64,000 bases of DNA from Glaciecola sp. HTCC2999 (GTDB taxonomy: Bacteria > Pseudomonadota > Gammaproteobacteria > Enterobacterales > Alteromonadaceae): assembly GCA_949498985.1 (NCBI GenBank), contig CATECQ010000035.1, forward strand, positions 1 to 64,000, given 5' to 3'. Position 1 is the stretch's first letter. The number at the start of each line of letters is the position of its first letter. A program made the translations under genes and the position numbers. Of the stretch, positions 46,632-55,878 are shown one piece after another. The notes under the pieces were generated by a model. That model saw only the letters and a list, made by a program, of their open reading frames with translations. It had not been told where the DNA came from and searched no databases.

Positions 46632-48500
46632 GTGATTGATTTGCACTTTTCACAGCTGCTTTGTAATATGAACAACCCTTACCCAACATATACGCACATG
46701 AAAATTGGTCATCAATTAAATCAGCCATCGCGTTTTTTCGCTGATATGATATTCCGAGGTGGAGTAAAAGCCTCAGGTTTACTTGTTATTATGACCTTTG
46801 TCGCTTTAATTTCGACATTGATATATCGTGCTGCACCAATATTCTATCATCCAGAAGTGACGTTTACTGCGTTCGCTACAGCAGATAGCCCCACGATATT
46901 AACGGATAACCAACCGCCTCAGTTAACGATGAATAAGCATGATTTACGTTCTGAAACTTTACCGTTAATGGCAAATCGGTTTACCGTATCACATGATGAT
47001 AGGCAATTTTTGGTGCATCAAAAACATCACGATATTCAAGTCTCTTTTCCTCTTAATGGTGAGCTGATCGGGTGGCAAGTCAGTCAACAACCTAATGTGT
47101 TTTACGCTCAAGTACATTTTATTGAAGATGGCGTTAACTGGTTTCAACTTCAACGTTTCCAATTGTTGAGTACCGTGAGTGCCGGCTTAGACCTAAAGCA
47201 AGAAATCATGTTCACTCAGCCCTTCCAAGAAAAGCCACCATATGCAGTTGTCGGCGAAAGTGATATTCATAATATTCTCCACATAGTGTTCGCTGTGGAT
47301 GGAATGAATCGTTATGTCATGCTTAATAGTGTGACTTTTGAACCACTAATCGAGCAAATGATTGAGAATTTCCCGACAGAGACTCATTTGTCAGAACTGA
47401 CCCTGTCGTTTTATCGTCATCAATTTGAGCTTTACAACGACCAACACACGATTCAAGGGCAGCTTACAAAATTACATTCAGCCATTACGTTGTCTGAGTT
47501 ATTTCAGTCACAACAATATGTAGGTTATGAGGATATCCATCACCTTTGGCAAACCAGTCCGGCACTTGATTTTCAGGACCGTAAATATAATATCGCCCCA
47601 TTATTAATAGGCAGTGCGAAAGCCAGCTTGCTTGCACTTATTGTCGCTATCCCATTAGCGTTAGGTAGCGCGGTGTATGTTGGCTACTTTGCCCCTAGAG
47701 TGATACAGCGTTCATTAAAACCTCTTATTGAGGTATTAGAGGCGGTACCATCAGTGGCGATTGGTTTGATCGCTGCCATTTGGTTGGTACCACTGAGTGA
47801 AACAACATTACTGTCATTTCTCTTATTTCTTATTTTATTACCCTGTATTTTAATCATCGCGCATGGCCTGTTCTTATTAGCTAAGTGGTTTGGATTAAAG
47901 CATATTTTTATCAGTGTGGAATTAGGTATTCAGTTAGTGTTGATATTTGGGTTAGTTTGGCTGTGTTTTGAGGGAGTATCGGATTCTCTAAACGAGATAT
48001 TAGCGACATCGGCGATAGATATTATTAGTTTAGATAAATCGACATTAGTCGTTGCGATTGCATTGGGTATTGCGATTTCACCGACCATCTTTTCGCTTGC
48101 TGAGGATGCGATCAGTGGCGTTTCGAATGCGATGATCAAAGCCGCATCTGCTTTAGGAGCAACGCGCATACAAACCCTCCAATATGTATTATTGCCAGCG
48201 GCGGCTCCAGGAATTATTGCCGCGGTGATGATCGGTTTAGGTCGGGCGTTTGGAGAAACCCTGATAGTGTTGATAGTGACAGGGAACACACCTATTGCCA
48301 AATGGGATATCTTTGCAGGCTTGCGGTCACTTTCTGCGAATTTGGTCATCGAATTACCTGAAGCTAATCAGATGAATAGCCATATGACAGTATTGTTTAT
48401 TACCGCATTATTATTGTTTCTGTTTACATTCGTACTAAATTCTGTAGCTGAATTAATAAAGTATCGATATTCTAAATCTCAAAGAGGGATATATGACTAA
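46632..48500 (+). CDS. pstC: Phosphate ABC transporter permease PstC (large form)
   Basis: This is one of the two permeases of the high-affinity phosphate importer. At up to 622 residues it is about twice the length of E. coli PstC. One N-terminal membrane helix (about 48-70) is followed by a large, probably periplasmic insert to about residue 325, then five or more helices with the permease loop AASALGATRIQTLQYVLLPAAAPG. The start is unsure: GTG 46632, ATG 46668 and ATG 46698 are all possible and none has a strong ribosome binding site. It overlaps pstA by eight bases. No pstS precedes it. Confidence 0.9.
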   Translation: MIDLHFSQLLCNMNNPYPTYTHMKIGHQLNQPSRFFADMIFRGGVKASGLLVIMTFVALISTLIYRAAPIFYHPEVTFTAFATADSPTILTDNQPPQLTMNKHDLRSETLPLMANRFTVSHDDRQFLVHQKHHDIQVSFPLNGELIGWQVSQQPNVFYAQVHFIEDGVNWFQLQRFQLLSTVSAGLDLKQEIMFTQPFQEKPPYAVVGESDIHNILHIVFAVDGMNRYVMLNSVTFEPLIEQMIENFPTETHLSELTLSFYRHQFELYNDQHTIQGQLTKLHSAITLSELFQSQQYVGYEDIHHLWQTSPALDFQDRKYNIAPLLIGSAKASLLALIVAIPLALGSAVYVGYFAPRVIQRSLKPLIEVLEAVPSVAIGLIAAIWLVPLSETTLLSFLLFLILLPCILIIAHGLFLLAKWFGLKHIFISVELGIQLVLIFGLVWLCFEGVSDSLNEILATSAIDIISLDKSTLVVAIALGIAISPTIFSLAEDAISGVSNAMIKAASALGATRIQTLQYVLLPAAAPGIIAAVMIGLGRAFGETLIVLIVTGNTPIAKWDIFAGLRSLSANLVIELPEANQMNSHMTVLFITALLLFLFTFVLNSVAELIKYRYSKSQRGIYD

Positions 48501-50052
48501 GTTATATAAACCCGATAGTAGTTTTATTACGATTAATTTGACAGCAACGGCAGCAGCCATATTGTCATTGGCGTTAGTCGGATTGATTCTGTATGTACTC
48601 ATTAAAGGGTTGAGTTACTTTACTTTGTATCCAACTGTTAATGTTCAGATCACAGATAAATATGGGGATAAACACCTCCATTATGCTCAGCTTTATCATT
48701 CCGACAAGATCGCTGAGCAACATGTGATATCGATATACCAACAGAACATCAAAAAAAACCAACAGTTGTCTGTGCACAAGGCCAATATTGTTTATAAGCC
48801 TATTATTCATCCAATTTGGACGCTAAACTTAACGAATGGGAGTCATATATTTGCTAGCCAATTAGCACTACATTCTGCATCCCTGTCGCCTGAACCTGTG
48901 CAACGATACTCAAGTGCAACCTACTCTATTTTACGCGATGAAATTTATCAGCTGAAGACAGCAAGTCGCCAATTAACTTCCGAACTTATACCACTTAATC
49001 AAGAGTTAGCTGAGTTAGTTCAACGAGGTTTCTCGATAGATAGTGCCGAATATCAAGATTTGTATAACCAAATCATACGACTGATGAATCAACAACAACA
49101 TCTTGATGAACAACGAGATGATATTAAAATTTTTTATCAGCGGGCTGATGGTTCGACTGCTCAAATACCTTTGTATCAAGTAGATTATTTGGTGAATACT
49201 AATGAGTTATCTTGGTTGGAGCGAATGAGTGTTAGCGCACTCAAAATTTGGTACTTCATCAGTGATGATCCCAAACAGTCGAATTCTGCGGGTGGAGTAT
49301 TTCCCGCATTATTTGGTACATTATTGTTAGTATTTTTAATGACCGTTTTAGTGATGCCCTTGGGGGTTTTAACCGCGTTATACTTACATGAGTATGCTCC
49401 AGATAATTATTTTACGATCATATTACGTACTATTATTACCAATCTAGCAGGAATCCCAGCGATTGTTTATGGGGTCTTTGGCCTAGGGTTATTTGTCTAC
49501 GTGATGGGAACTAGTATTGACCAATGGTTTTATCCAGAAACACTCCCAAGTCCAACCTTTGGATCGCCAGGTTTATTATGGGCGGCGTTAACGATGGCAC
49601 TTCTTACTTTGCCTGTTGTCATAGTGTCAACAGAAGAAGGTCTGCGGCAAGTACCAGAAAGTTTGAAAAATGGGGCAATGGCATTAGGTGCGACTAAATA
49701 TGAAATGATCAGAAAAATTGTTATCCCCATTGCCAGTCCGAGTATCGTGACGGGGGGGATTTTAGCGATTGCCCGTGCTGCGGGTGAAGTGGCTCCTTTA
49801 TTATTAGTCGGGGCTGTAATGTCAGCCCCAGTATTACCGATTGATAATGAATTTCCATATATACATTTAGAGCGGCAGTTTATGCATTTAGGGGTGTTAG
49901 TGTTTGATGGCGTGTTTCACAGTCAGACCAGCATCAGTGCATCATCAATGATGTTTGCCACTTGTTTGTTATTAATTTTAATTGTGTTGGTACTCAACTC
50001 AATGGCAAGTTGGTTACGCTATCGTTTGAAACAACAATATGACTGGCAGTAA
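48493..50052 (+). CDS. pstA: Phosphate ABC transporter permease PstA (large form)
   Basis: This is the second permease of the phosphate importer. At 519 residues it is much longer than E. coli PstA (about 296). The first helix (about 14-40) is followed by a roughly 200-residue insert with a predicted coiled coil near residues 150-205 (QLTSELIPLNQELAELVQRG). The permease core then begins near residue 262 and carries LKNGAMALGATKYEMIRKIVIPIASP. Paired large PstC and PstA forms are known in vibrios and related bacteria. GAGGGA lies before the ATG. Confidence 0.9.
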   Translation: MTKLYKPDSSFITINLTATAAAILSLALVGLILYVLIKGLSYFTLYPTVNVQITDKYGDKHLHYAQLYHSDKIAEQHVISIYQQNIKKNQQLSVHKANIVYKPIIHPIWTLNLTNGSHIFASQLALHSASLSPEPVQRYSSATYSILRDEIYQLKTASRQLTSELIPLNQELAELVQRGFSIDSAEYQDLYNQIIRLMNQQQHLDEQRDDIKIFYQRADGSTAQIPLYQVDYLVNTNELSWLERMSVSALKIWYFISDDPKQSNSAGGVFPALFGTLLLVFLMTVLVMPLGVLTALYLHEYAPDNYFTIILRTIITNLAGIPAIVYGVFGLGLFVYVMGTSIDQWFYPETLPSPTFGSPGLLWAALTMALLTLPVVIVSTEEGLRQVPESLKNGAMALGATKYEMIRKIVIPIASPSIVTGGILAIARAAGEVAPLLLVGAVMSAPVLPIDNEFPYIHLERQFMHLGVLVFDGVFHSQTSISASSMMFATCLLLILIVLVLNSMASWLRYRLKQQYDWQ

Positions 50053-50061
50053 TAGTAGATT

Positions 50062-50865
50062 ATGAAATTATTTAGTCGCAAAAAAACAGCATTAAAAAAA
50101 CTGACATCCGAAGATATTGCAGTAAATATCGAATCGTTGAGTGTAGAGTTAAATAAAAAAGTAGTACTCAATAACATCTCAATGCGGATTCCTGCCTATT
50201 CTATTACGTCGATTATAGGCCAAAGTGGCTGTGGTAAAAGTACCTTGTTAAATTCAATGAACCGAATGAATGAACTCATCACTGACCATAAAACGACAGG
50301 TCATATTTGGATTGGCAAACGTGATATCAACCATAAGCGTGAAAATGTAGCTCGGTTGAGAACGAAAGTAGGGATGGTATTTCAACAGCCTAACCCTTTC
50401 CCAATGACGATTTATGAGAATGTTGCATTTGGACTTGTATTACAACGCCAGTTTTCACGTCGACAAATTGATGACGCCGTTGAAAAAGCGCTGATCAATG
50501 CTGGTTTGTGGGATGAAGTTCGGGATCGCTTACACGAGTCTGCGATGATTCTATCAGGGGGACAACAGCAGCGCTTAATGATTGCTCGTGCGCTTGCTTT
50601 GAAACCTCAAATTTTGTTGTTGGATGAACCAACATCAGCATTGGATCCTTTAGCGACATTATTTATTGAAGAGTTAATGCAAAGTTTAAAACAGCATACT
50701 ACTATCGTTATGGTGACACATAATATGCAACAAGCAGCTCGGATTTCTGATTATACTGCATTTATTCATAAAGGTGAGTTGATAGAATATGCCGATTCTG
50801 ACAATCTGTTTACTCAGCCTAAACATAAACAAACAGAAGATTATATTACTGGACGGTATGGATAA
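50062..50865 (+). CDS. pstB: Phosphate ABC transporter ATP-binding protein
   Basis: PstB powers the phosphate importer. It is 267 residues with Walker A GQSGCGKST, Q-loop FQQPNPFP (the NPFP is typical of PstB), ABC signature LSGGQQQRLMIARALA and Walker B ILLLDEPTSALD. It lies 9 bases after pstA. The first 20 residues are basic and slightly longer than usual. Confidence 0.96.
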   Translation: MKLFSRKKTALKKLTSEDIAVNIESLSVELNKKVVLNNISMRIPAYSITSIIGQSGCGKSTLLNSMNRMNELITDHKTTGHIWIGKRDINHKRENVARLRTKVGMVFQQPNPFPMTIYENVAFGLVLQRQFSRRQIDDAVEKALINAGLWDEVRDRLHESAMILSGGQQQRLMIARALALKPQILLLDEPTSALDPLATLFIEELMQSLKQHTTIVMVTHNMQQAARISDYTAFIHKGELIEYADSDNLFTQPKHKQTEDYITGRYG

Positions 50866-50870
50866 TTTTT

Positions 50871-51593
50871 ATGGCACATATTGATTTTAATACTCATATT
50901 TCTGGAAGTTTCAATAAAGAGCTAGAAGATTTACGTAATGCTGTGTTAGTGATGGGTGGAGAGATAGAGCAGCAATTGTTAAATGCCATCAAGGCGGTTC
51001 AGTTGAATGATGCCAATCGCGCTGAAAAAGTCGTATTAAATGATGCGAAAATCAATCATTTAGGTGTGGAAATCGACCAAGAATGTTTACGGATTTTAGC
51101 TACCCGTAATCCAACGGCAAGTGATTTAAGATTGGTGGTCACCGTGTCAAAAACGATCACAGATATTGAGCGGATCGGAGACGAGATCGCTCGTATTGCA
51201 AAGTATATTAGCCAAGGTCTTTTTCAAATCGATGAGCAAATCAAACTTAATACCATTGTATTGAGCGAAGAAATTGTCAAAATGATGCAAAAAACCTTTG
51301 ACGCATATGCGCGTCAAGATGTTCAATCAGCTGCTCTGATTTTTGAACAAGATGATATTTTCAATGCCAAATATGAGCAAGTCTCGGTGCTTTTAAAAGA
51401 CCGAATACGTCATGATGTTGAGCAGCTTGATCAATGGTTAGGTATCTTATCAGGGGTACAAGCGTTAGAACGCATTGGTGAGCATTGTAAAAACTTATGT
51501 GAGTATATTATCTATTTAGCTGGCGGAAAAGATGTTCGCCATAGCAGCACAAAGAAAATGCAAAAGAAAATTCAAGCACTGATTACCCCATAA
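50871..51593 (+). CDS. phoU: Phosphate signalling protein PhoU
   Basis: PhoU links PstB activity to the PhoR/PhoB two-component system and restrains phosphate uptake. It is 240 residues of two three-helix repeats. The metal-binding-type motifs (R)IGDEIARIAKYI and ERIGEHCKNLCEYIIYLA mark each repeat. It starts five bases after pstB and ends the pstCAB-phoU unit. phoBR is not in the window. Confidence 0.95.
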   Translation: MAHIDFNTHISGSFNKELEDLRNAVLVMGGEIEQQLLNAIKAVQLNDANRAEKVVLNDAKINHLGVEIDQECLRILATRNPTASDLRLVVTVSKTITDIERIGDEIARIAKYISQGLFQIDEQIKLNTIVLSEEIVKMMQKTFDAYARQDVQSAALIFEQDDIFNAKYEQVSVLLKDRIRHDVEQLDQWLGILSGVQALERIGEHCKNLCEYIIYLAGGKDVRHSSTKKMQKKIQALITP

Positions 51594-51617
51594 CGTTTCT
51601 TATCTTAGGCTAATACT

Positions 51618-52523
51618 TTGAAATTACCGAATTTAAAACATCTTTCATACTTAATTATGCTCCATGAAGAACAACATTTTCATCGAGCTGCTAAACGTTG
51701 TTTCATTAGTCAATCGACCTTAAGTGCTGCGATCCAAAATTTAGAAGAACAGGTTGGGAATCAAATTTTAGAGCGCGATAATAAACAATTTGTATTTACA
51801 AGTTTTGGTTTAGCGTTGGTTGAACGCGCTCATAAATTGGTCGAGCATGCCCAAGATTTTACTCAGTTTGCAGAAACCGGCGGTGATTGGCGTAAATCAG
51901 TGGTCAGAATGGGTGTAATACCGACCATTGCCCCTTTTATTTTTAATGATCTTCTGACAAGTGCTAAACAAGCCTATCCTGAACTTCAATTATTATTGAG
52001 CGAGGACACATCTGCGAATGTGATGGCAGAACTGAATAGCGGTAAGCTAGATGTAGTATTGTTAGCCTTACCTTACTCCACACCTAATTGTCGCAGACGA
52101 CTAATAGGACATGATCCATTTCATTTAGTCGGACACCCTGAGCAAATTGCAAGCTTACCTCAGCCCTTTGATTACTCTACACTACCTAAAGACAGTGTGT
52201 ATTTATTACAAGCCGAGCATTGCATGACAGATCATGCTGTATCAGCCTGTGAAATAGCTTACCAAGAACAAGTTAATGCGTTATCAGCAAGTAGTATTCA
52301 TACATTGCTACAAATGTCACAACACCACAATGGTTTTACTTTCATTCCTGAGTTGGCTAAACGTCAAGGTATATTAGATGCGACAGGTTTGACGGCGTTG
52401 CCGAGTGATGGTCATGCATATCGTGAAATCGCATTAGTTTGGCGAAATACGTCGCAACGAGCCGATTTATTTAACAATATTGCCAGGCTACTCACCCCAT
52501 TTATGCCCATTCCATTAGATTAA
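51618..52523 (+). CDS. oxyR: LysR-family regulator, OxyR type
   Basis: This is a LysR-type activator that most resembles OxyR. The N-terminal helix-turn-helix is HFHRAAKRCFISQSTLSAAIQNLEEQVG. The redox pair of OxyR is conserved: C202 and C211 in HCMTDHAVSAC, with eight residues between, the same spacing as C199/C208 in E. coli OxyR. GVIPTIAPF and SGKLDVVLLA are also OxyR-like. A disulfide-switched peroxide sensor is therefore likely. It follows phoU by 24 bases and may have its own promoter. Confidence 0.82.
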   Translation: MKLPNLKHLSYLIMLHEEQHFHRAAKRCFISQSTLSAAIQNLEEQVGNQILERDNKQFVFTSFGLALVERAHKLVEHAQDFTQFAETGGDWRKSVVRMGVIPTIAPFIFNDLLTSAKQAYPELQLLLSEDTSANVMAELNSGKLDVVLLALPYSTPNCRRRLIGHDPFHLVGHPEQIASLPQPFDYSTLPKDSVYLLQAEHCMTDHAVSACEIAYQEQVNALSASSIHTLLQMSQHHNGFTFIPELAKRQGILDATGLTALPSDGHAYREIALVWRNTSQRADLFNNIARLLTPFMPIPLD

Positions 52524-52620
52524 TACCTTATCTTTTAAGTTTATGGTGCTCAAAATGGCCGAATTGATATTCTTTGAATACATGATAAGCTTGATGCAAA
52601 TAATAAAATAAAGAGTTTTC

Positions 52621-53745
52621 ATGGATACATCAGTCGTTATCAGTGGTAGTGGAATGTTTGTGCCTGCTCACACCATCACCAATGATGAATTAGTCGCAAG
52701 TTATAATGATTATGCGGATTTCACCAACGCTCAGCATCAAGCTCAAATTGAGGCGGGTACATTTCAACCGATACCTCACTCAAGTGCTGAGTTCATCGAG
52801 AAAGCGTCTGGTATTAAGTCTCGTTATGTGTTTGTTAAAGATGGGACGCTTGATATTCATCGCATGCGGCCCAACATCCCTGAACGAAGCGATGATGAGT
52901 TATCTCACCAAGCTGAGATGGCTGTAGCAGCTGCTAAAGATGCAATGCAGGCAGCGAATAAGACGCCTGCAGACATTGATGTAGTGATCGTCTCATGTGC
53001 ATACACCCAACGTTCTTATCCTGCTATAGCAATAGAGGTGCAAGCTGCGTTGGGGATCGAAGGGTTTGGTTTTGATATGCTGGTGGCATGTTCAGCTGCG
53101 ACCTTTGGTATGCATCGTGCTTATGAAATGATTAAATCACAAACGGCTAAAACCGTCTTAGTAATCAATCCTGAATTAGTCTCACCACAAATTAACTACA
53201 CCGATAGAGATAGCCATTTTATTTTTGGTGATGTCGCAACAGCGATGATTTTAGAGGATGGTGACCAAGCTAATGCTGAGCATGTTTATAATGTCCTTTC
53301 CACTCATGCGGTAACATCTTACTCTAATAATATTCGTTCAAACTTTGGTTACATGAGTTATGCAACTGATGCACAACCTTATGCTGCTGATAAACTCTTT
53401 CATCAATCCGGTCGAAAGGTGTTTAAGGAAGTCTGCCCAATGGCAGCTGATCATATTATGACGCATCTTTCTCGTCATGACTTGACACCGGAAAATGTGA
53501 GTAAATGGTTTTTGCATCAAGCAAATATCAACATGAATACGTTAATTTGTAAAAAATTGTTGGGGCGAATGGCGACAGAAGATGAAGCGCCTATCATTTT
53601 AGATGAATTCGCTAATACCGCCTCGGCGGGTTCAGTCATTGCTTTTCATCAGCATCAAAATAGCCTTGAAGCTGATGATTATGCGATCATTTGCTCATTT
53701 GGAGCGGGTTATTCTATAGGTAGTTTGGTGCTACAAAAACGTTAG
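52621..53745 (+). CDS. Beta-ketoacyl-ACP synthase III family protein
   Basis: This is a FabH-like condensing enzyme of the thiolase superfamily. The catalytic triad appears intact: C157 in MLVACSAATFG, histidine in FLHQANINMN and asparagine in EFANTASAGS. At 374 residues it is longer than E. coli FabH (317), mainly through an N-terminal insert around residues 30-90, as in a second FabH-type clade common in gammaproteobacteria. Its acyl substrate is not deducible. It stands 97 bases after the OxyR-type gene in the same direction. Confidence 0.88.
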   Translation: MDTSVVISGSGMFVPAHTITNDELVASYNDYADFTNAQHQAQIEAGTFQPIPHSSAEFIEKASGIKSRYVFVKDGTLDIHRMRPNIPERSDDELSHQAEMAVAAAKDAMQAANKTPADIDVVIVSCAYTQRSYPAIAIEVQAALGIEGFGFDMLVACSAATFGMHRAYEMIKSQTAKTVLVINPELVSPQINYTDRDSHFIFGDVATAMILEDGDQANAEHVYNVLSTHAVTSYSNNIRSNFGYMSYATDAQPYAADKLFHQSGRKVFKEVCPMAADHIMTHLSRHDLTPENVSKWFLHQANINMNTLICKKLLGRMATEDEAPIILDEFANTASAGSVIAFHQHQNSLEADDYAIICSFGAGYSIGSLVLQKR

Positions 53746-53815
53746 TTTAGCCAATATTCTGTATATTTTTAGGCGTCTACTAAGCTAACTTAGTGGCACT
53801 GATTTAGGGTCAAGG

Positions 53816-55858
53816 ATGATATCTAACTTAGGTTACAGTATCGCTGCAGCAGGTTTTTTATTAATCTTATTACTATTGCTGACGGTACCTAAAAGAGGCG
53901 CAGTTAGGCTCTATATTACACTCGCTGTGTTAATGAGTTTATTATGGGCGTTGCAAATCAACACCTGGATCGTGCCTGAATCCACTCTTTATCAATATCT
54001 TACTTTTGATTTATTGAAATTATTCAGTTGGATATTGTTTTTAGGCGCTATTTTACATCATCAACCCTCCTTTATTTACCACATTCGAACTTACAAAATC
54101 GGGTACTTCATTAGTGCTTTTACGCTTTTAATTTTGTGTTTGATAGGGGGTAATTTTCTGCCTCTGTATTGGGTTTATTGGCTGTTATCGATAATGATGT
54201 GGATAGTGTTATGTGGGGTGATGATTCACCTACGTCACAATGCTAATCAGTATTGGGCACTTAAACCCTTAGTGATATATCTATGGAGTGTGAGTATTGT
54301 CGATGTCATATCTTATGCTAGTGTAGGGATGTCTAGTGATGTAACACTTCTTGATTTGAATTATGTCGCTGCAAAAGGCTATATTTATGCACTGATGATG
54401 CCTTTCTTATTCATATCAGTGCGGCGAATGGGACACTGGGGAGTTTATATATTTATTTCCCGTCATATTGTATTACACAGCACATTATTTTTGATTGCAG
54501 GCGTCTATTTGTTCAGTATGACAATACTGGGTTATTTTATTTCACCGCTTGAGGGAAGCTGGAATACTTCAGTGCAGATTGTCCTTATGATTTTATCTGG
54601 GTTATTGCTTATCACTCCCTTTTTTTCCAGACACGTTGTGAACCAATTAAAAGTGTGGATTGCTAAACATTTCTTCGCAAATCAGTTTGATTATCGTGAG
54701 CAGTGGATTGAGTTAACCAATGTATTGGCTCAAGGGAATGATGAAATTTCAGATGTCTATAAAACGGCACTCAAAGGCCTGATGAATGCTGTGAAGTATG
54801 ATAGTGGGGTGTTGTGTAAAGTCACTCGAGAGCATTATCAAATAGTCACGAGCACAAACGAAGTTGGACCGAGTGATTGTGATGAACATATATTAAAGCA
54901 GGCGATTGCGTTTTGTCGAGACAAGCCTTGGCTTATCGATTTATATGAATTACAAAATAAACCCGAAAACTATAAAGGGTTAGATATAGAAGTGCATGAA
55001 GCTCAAGCATCGCAATTTCAGTTTATCTTACCTATTTATCACAATAATGAACTGTGGGGAGTAGCGGCGCTGTTTTCACAAAGTGGAATAGTCCGAGGGA
55101 TAAACTGGGAGTTACGTGATTATTTGAATGCTGTCATCGCGCAAGTCAGTAATTATGTATTACATTATGAAGCTGCAAGAGTAGTAGCTGAAAATGAGCA
55201 GTTTTCAGCATTCAATCGGATGTCAGCGTTTGTGGTACATGATTTAAAAAATGTGATGGCGCAAGTCGATCTTATTTTATGTAATGCCAAACAACATAAA
55301 TCTAACCCAGAGTTCATAGATGATACCTTTGAAACATTGCAATACACGCAAGCTCGCATGCAAAAGATGCTCAAACAATTGACTGAAAAACAACTGACAT
55401 GTGAACAGCCTCAACAAGCTGTCGATATATGCTCAGTCATTACACAAATCATCGAGCTTAAATTGACAGGTTTGACGCCTGAACCACAGATTCAACTTTG
55501 TCAGGTTAATGCGGTTAGAGGGGATCGCGAAAAACTCAGTAATGTTTTATATAACCTAATCAGTAATGCACAAGAAGCGACCTCAGCAGATGGTAGTGTG
55601 ACAATTGAGGTTTCTGAGATTGCCAAAAATAATATGGTTCAAGTGAAAATCATAGATACGGGTCATGGTATGTCTAAAATATTCATTGAAGAACGTCTGT
55701 TTACACCTTTTGATTCGACTAAAGATAATGCGGGTTTAGGGATAGGTGCGTATGACGCGAAACATTATATTGAAGAAATTGGTGGGATAATTAAAGTCAC
55801 TAGTGAAAAAAATTTGGGCTCTACTTTTACCTTGTTACTGCCGATATATATACCATAG
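53816..55858 (+). CDS. prsK: PrsK-type histidine kinase (PEP-CTERM system family)
   Basis: This membrane sensor histidine kinase matches the PrsK family that normally accompanies exosortase/PEP-CTERM loci. About eight or nine N-terminal membrane helices (residues 1-280) are followed by a GAF-like domain (about 300-450), then a kinase core with the phospho-accepting histidine H475 in FVVHDLKNVMAQ. The ATPase domain shows NVLYNLISNAQEAT, DTGHGMS and FTPFDSTKDNAGLGIG. At 680 residues it is full length. prsR follows by 20 bases. The sensed signal is unknown. Confidence 0.9.
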   Translation: MISNLGYSIAAAGFLLILLLLLTVPKRGAVRLYITLAVLMSLLWALQINTWIVPESTLYQYLTFDLLKLFSWILFLGAILHHQPSFIYHIRTYKIGYFISAFTLLILCLIGGNFLPLYWVYWLLSIMMWIVLCGVMIHLRHNANQYWALKPLVIYLWSVSIVDVISYASVGMSSDVTLLDLNYVAAKGYIYALMMPFLFISVRRMGHWGVYIFISRHIVLHSTLFLIAGVYLFSMTILGYFISPLEGSWNTSVQIVLMILSGLLLITPFFSRHVVNQLKVWIAKHFFANQFDYREQWIELTNVLAQGNDEISDVYKTALKGLMNAVKYDSGVLCKVTREHYQIVTSTNEVGPSDCDEHILKQAIAFCRDKPWLIDLYELQNKPENYKGLDIEVHEAQASQFQFILPIYHNNELWGVAALFSQSGIVRGINWELRDYLNAVIAQVSNYVLHYEAARVVAENEQFSAFNRMSAFVVHDLKNVMAQVDLILCNAKQHKSNPEFIDDTFETLQYTQARMQKMLKQLTEKQLTCEQPQQAVDICSVITQIIELKLTGLTPEPQIQLCQVNAVRGDREKLSNVLYNLISNAQEATSADGSVTIEVSEIAKNNMVQVKIIDTGHGMSKIFIEERLFTPFDSTKDNAGLGIGAYDAKHYIEEIGGIIKVTSEKNLGSTFTLLLPIYIP

Positions 55859-55878
55859 TCATTTATTAAGAGCTGGTT

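Noticed and set aside
53794-53809. Possible sigma-54 promoter (TGGCAC) before prsK
   Set aside because: TGGCAC is followed at the right distance by TAGG rather than TTGC, so the essential GC at -12 is absent.
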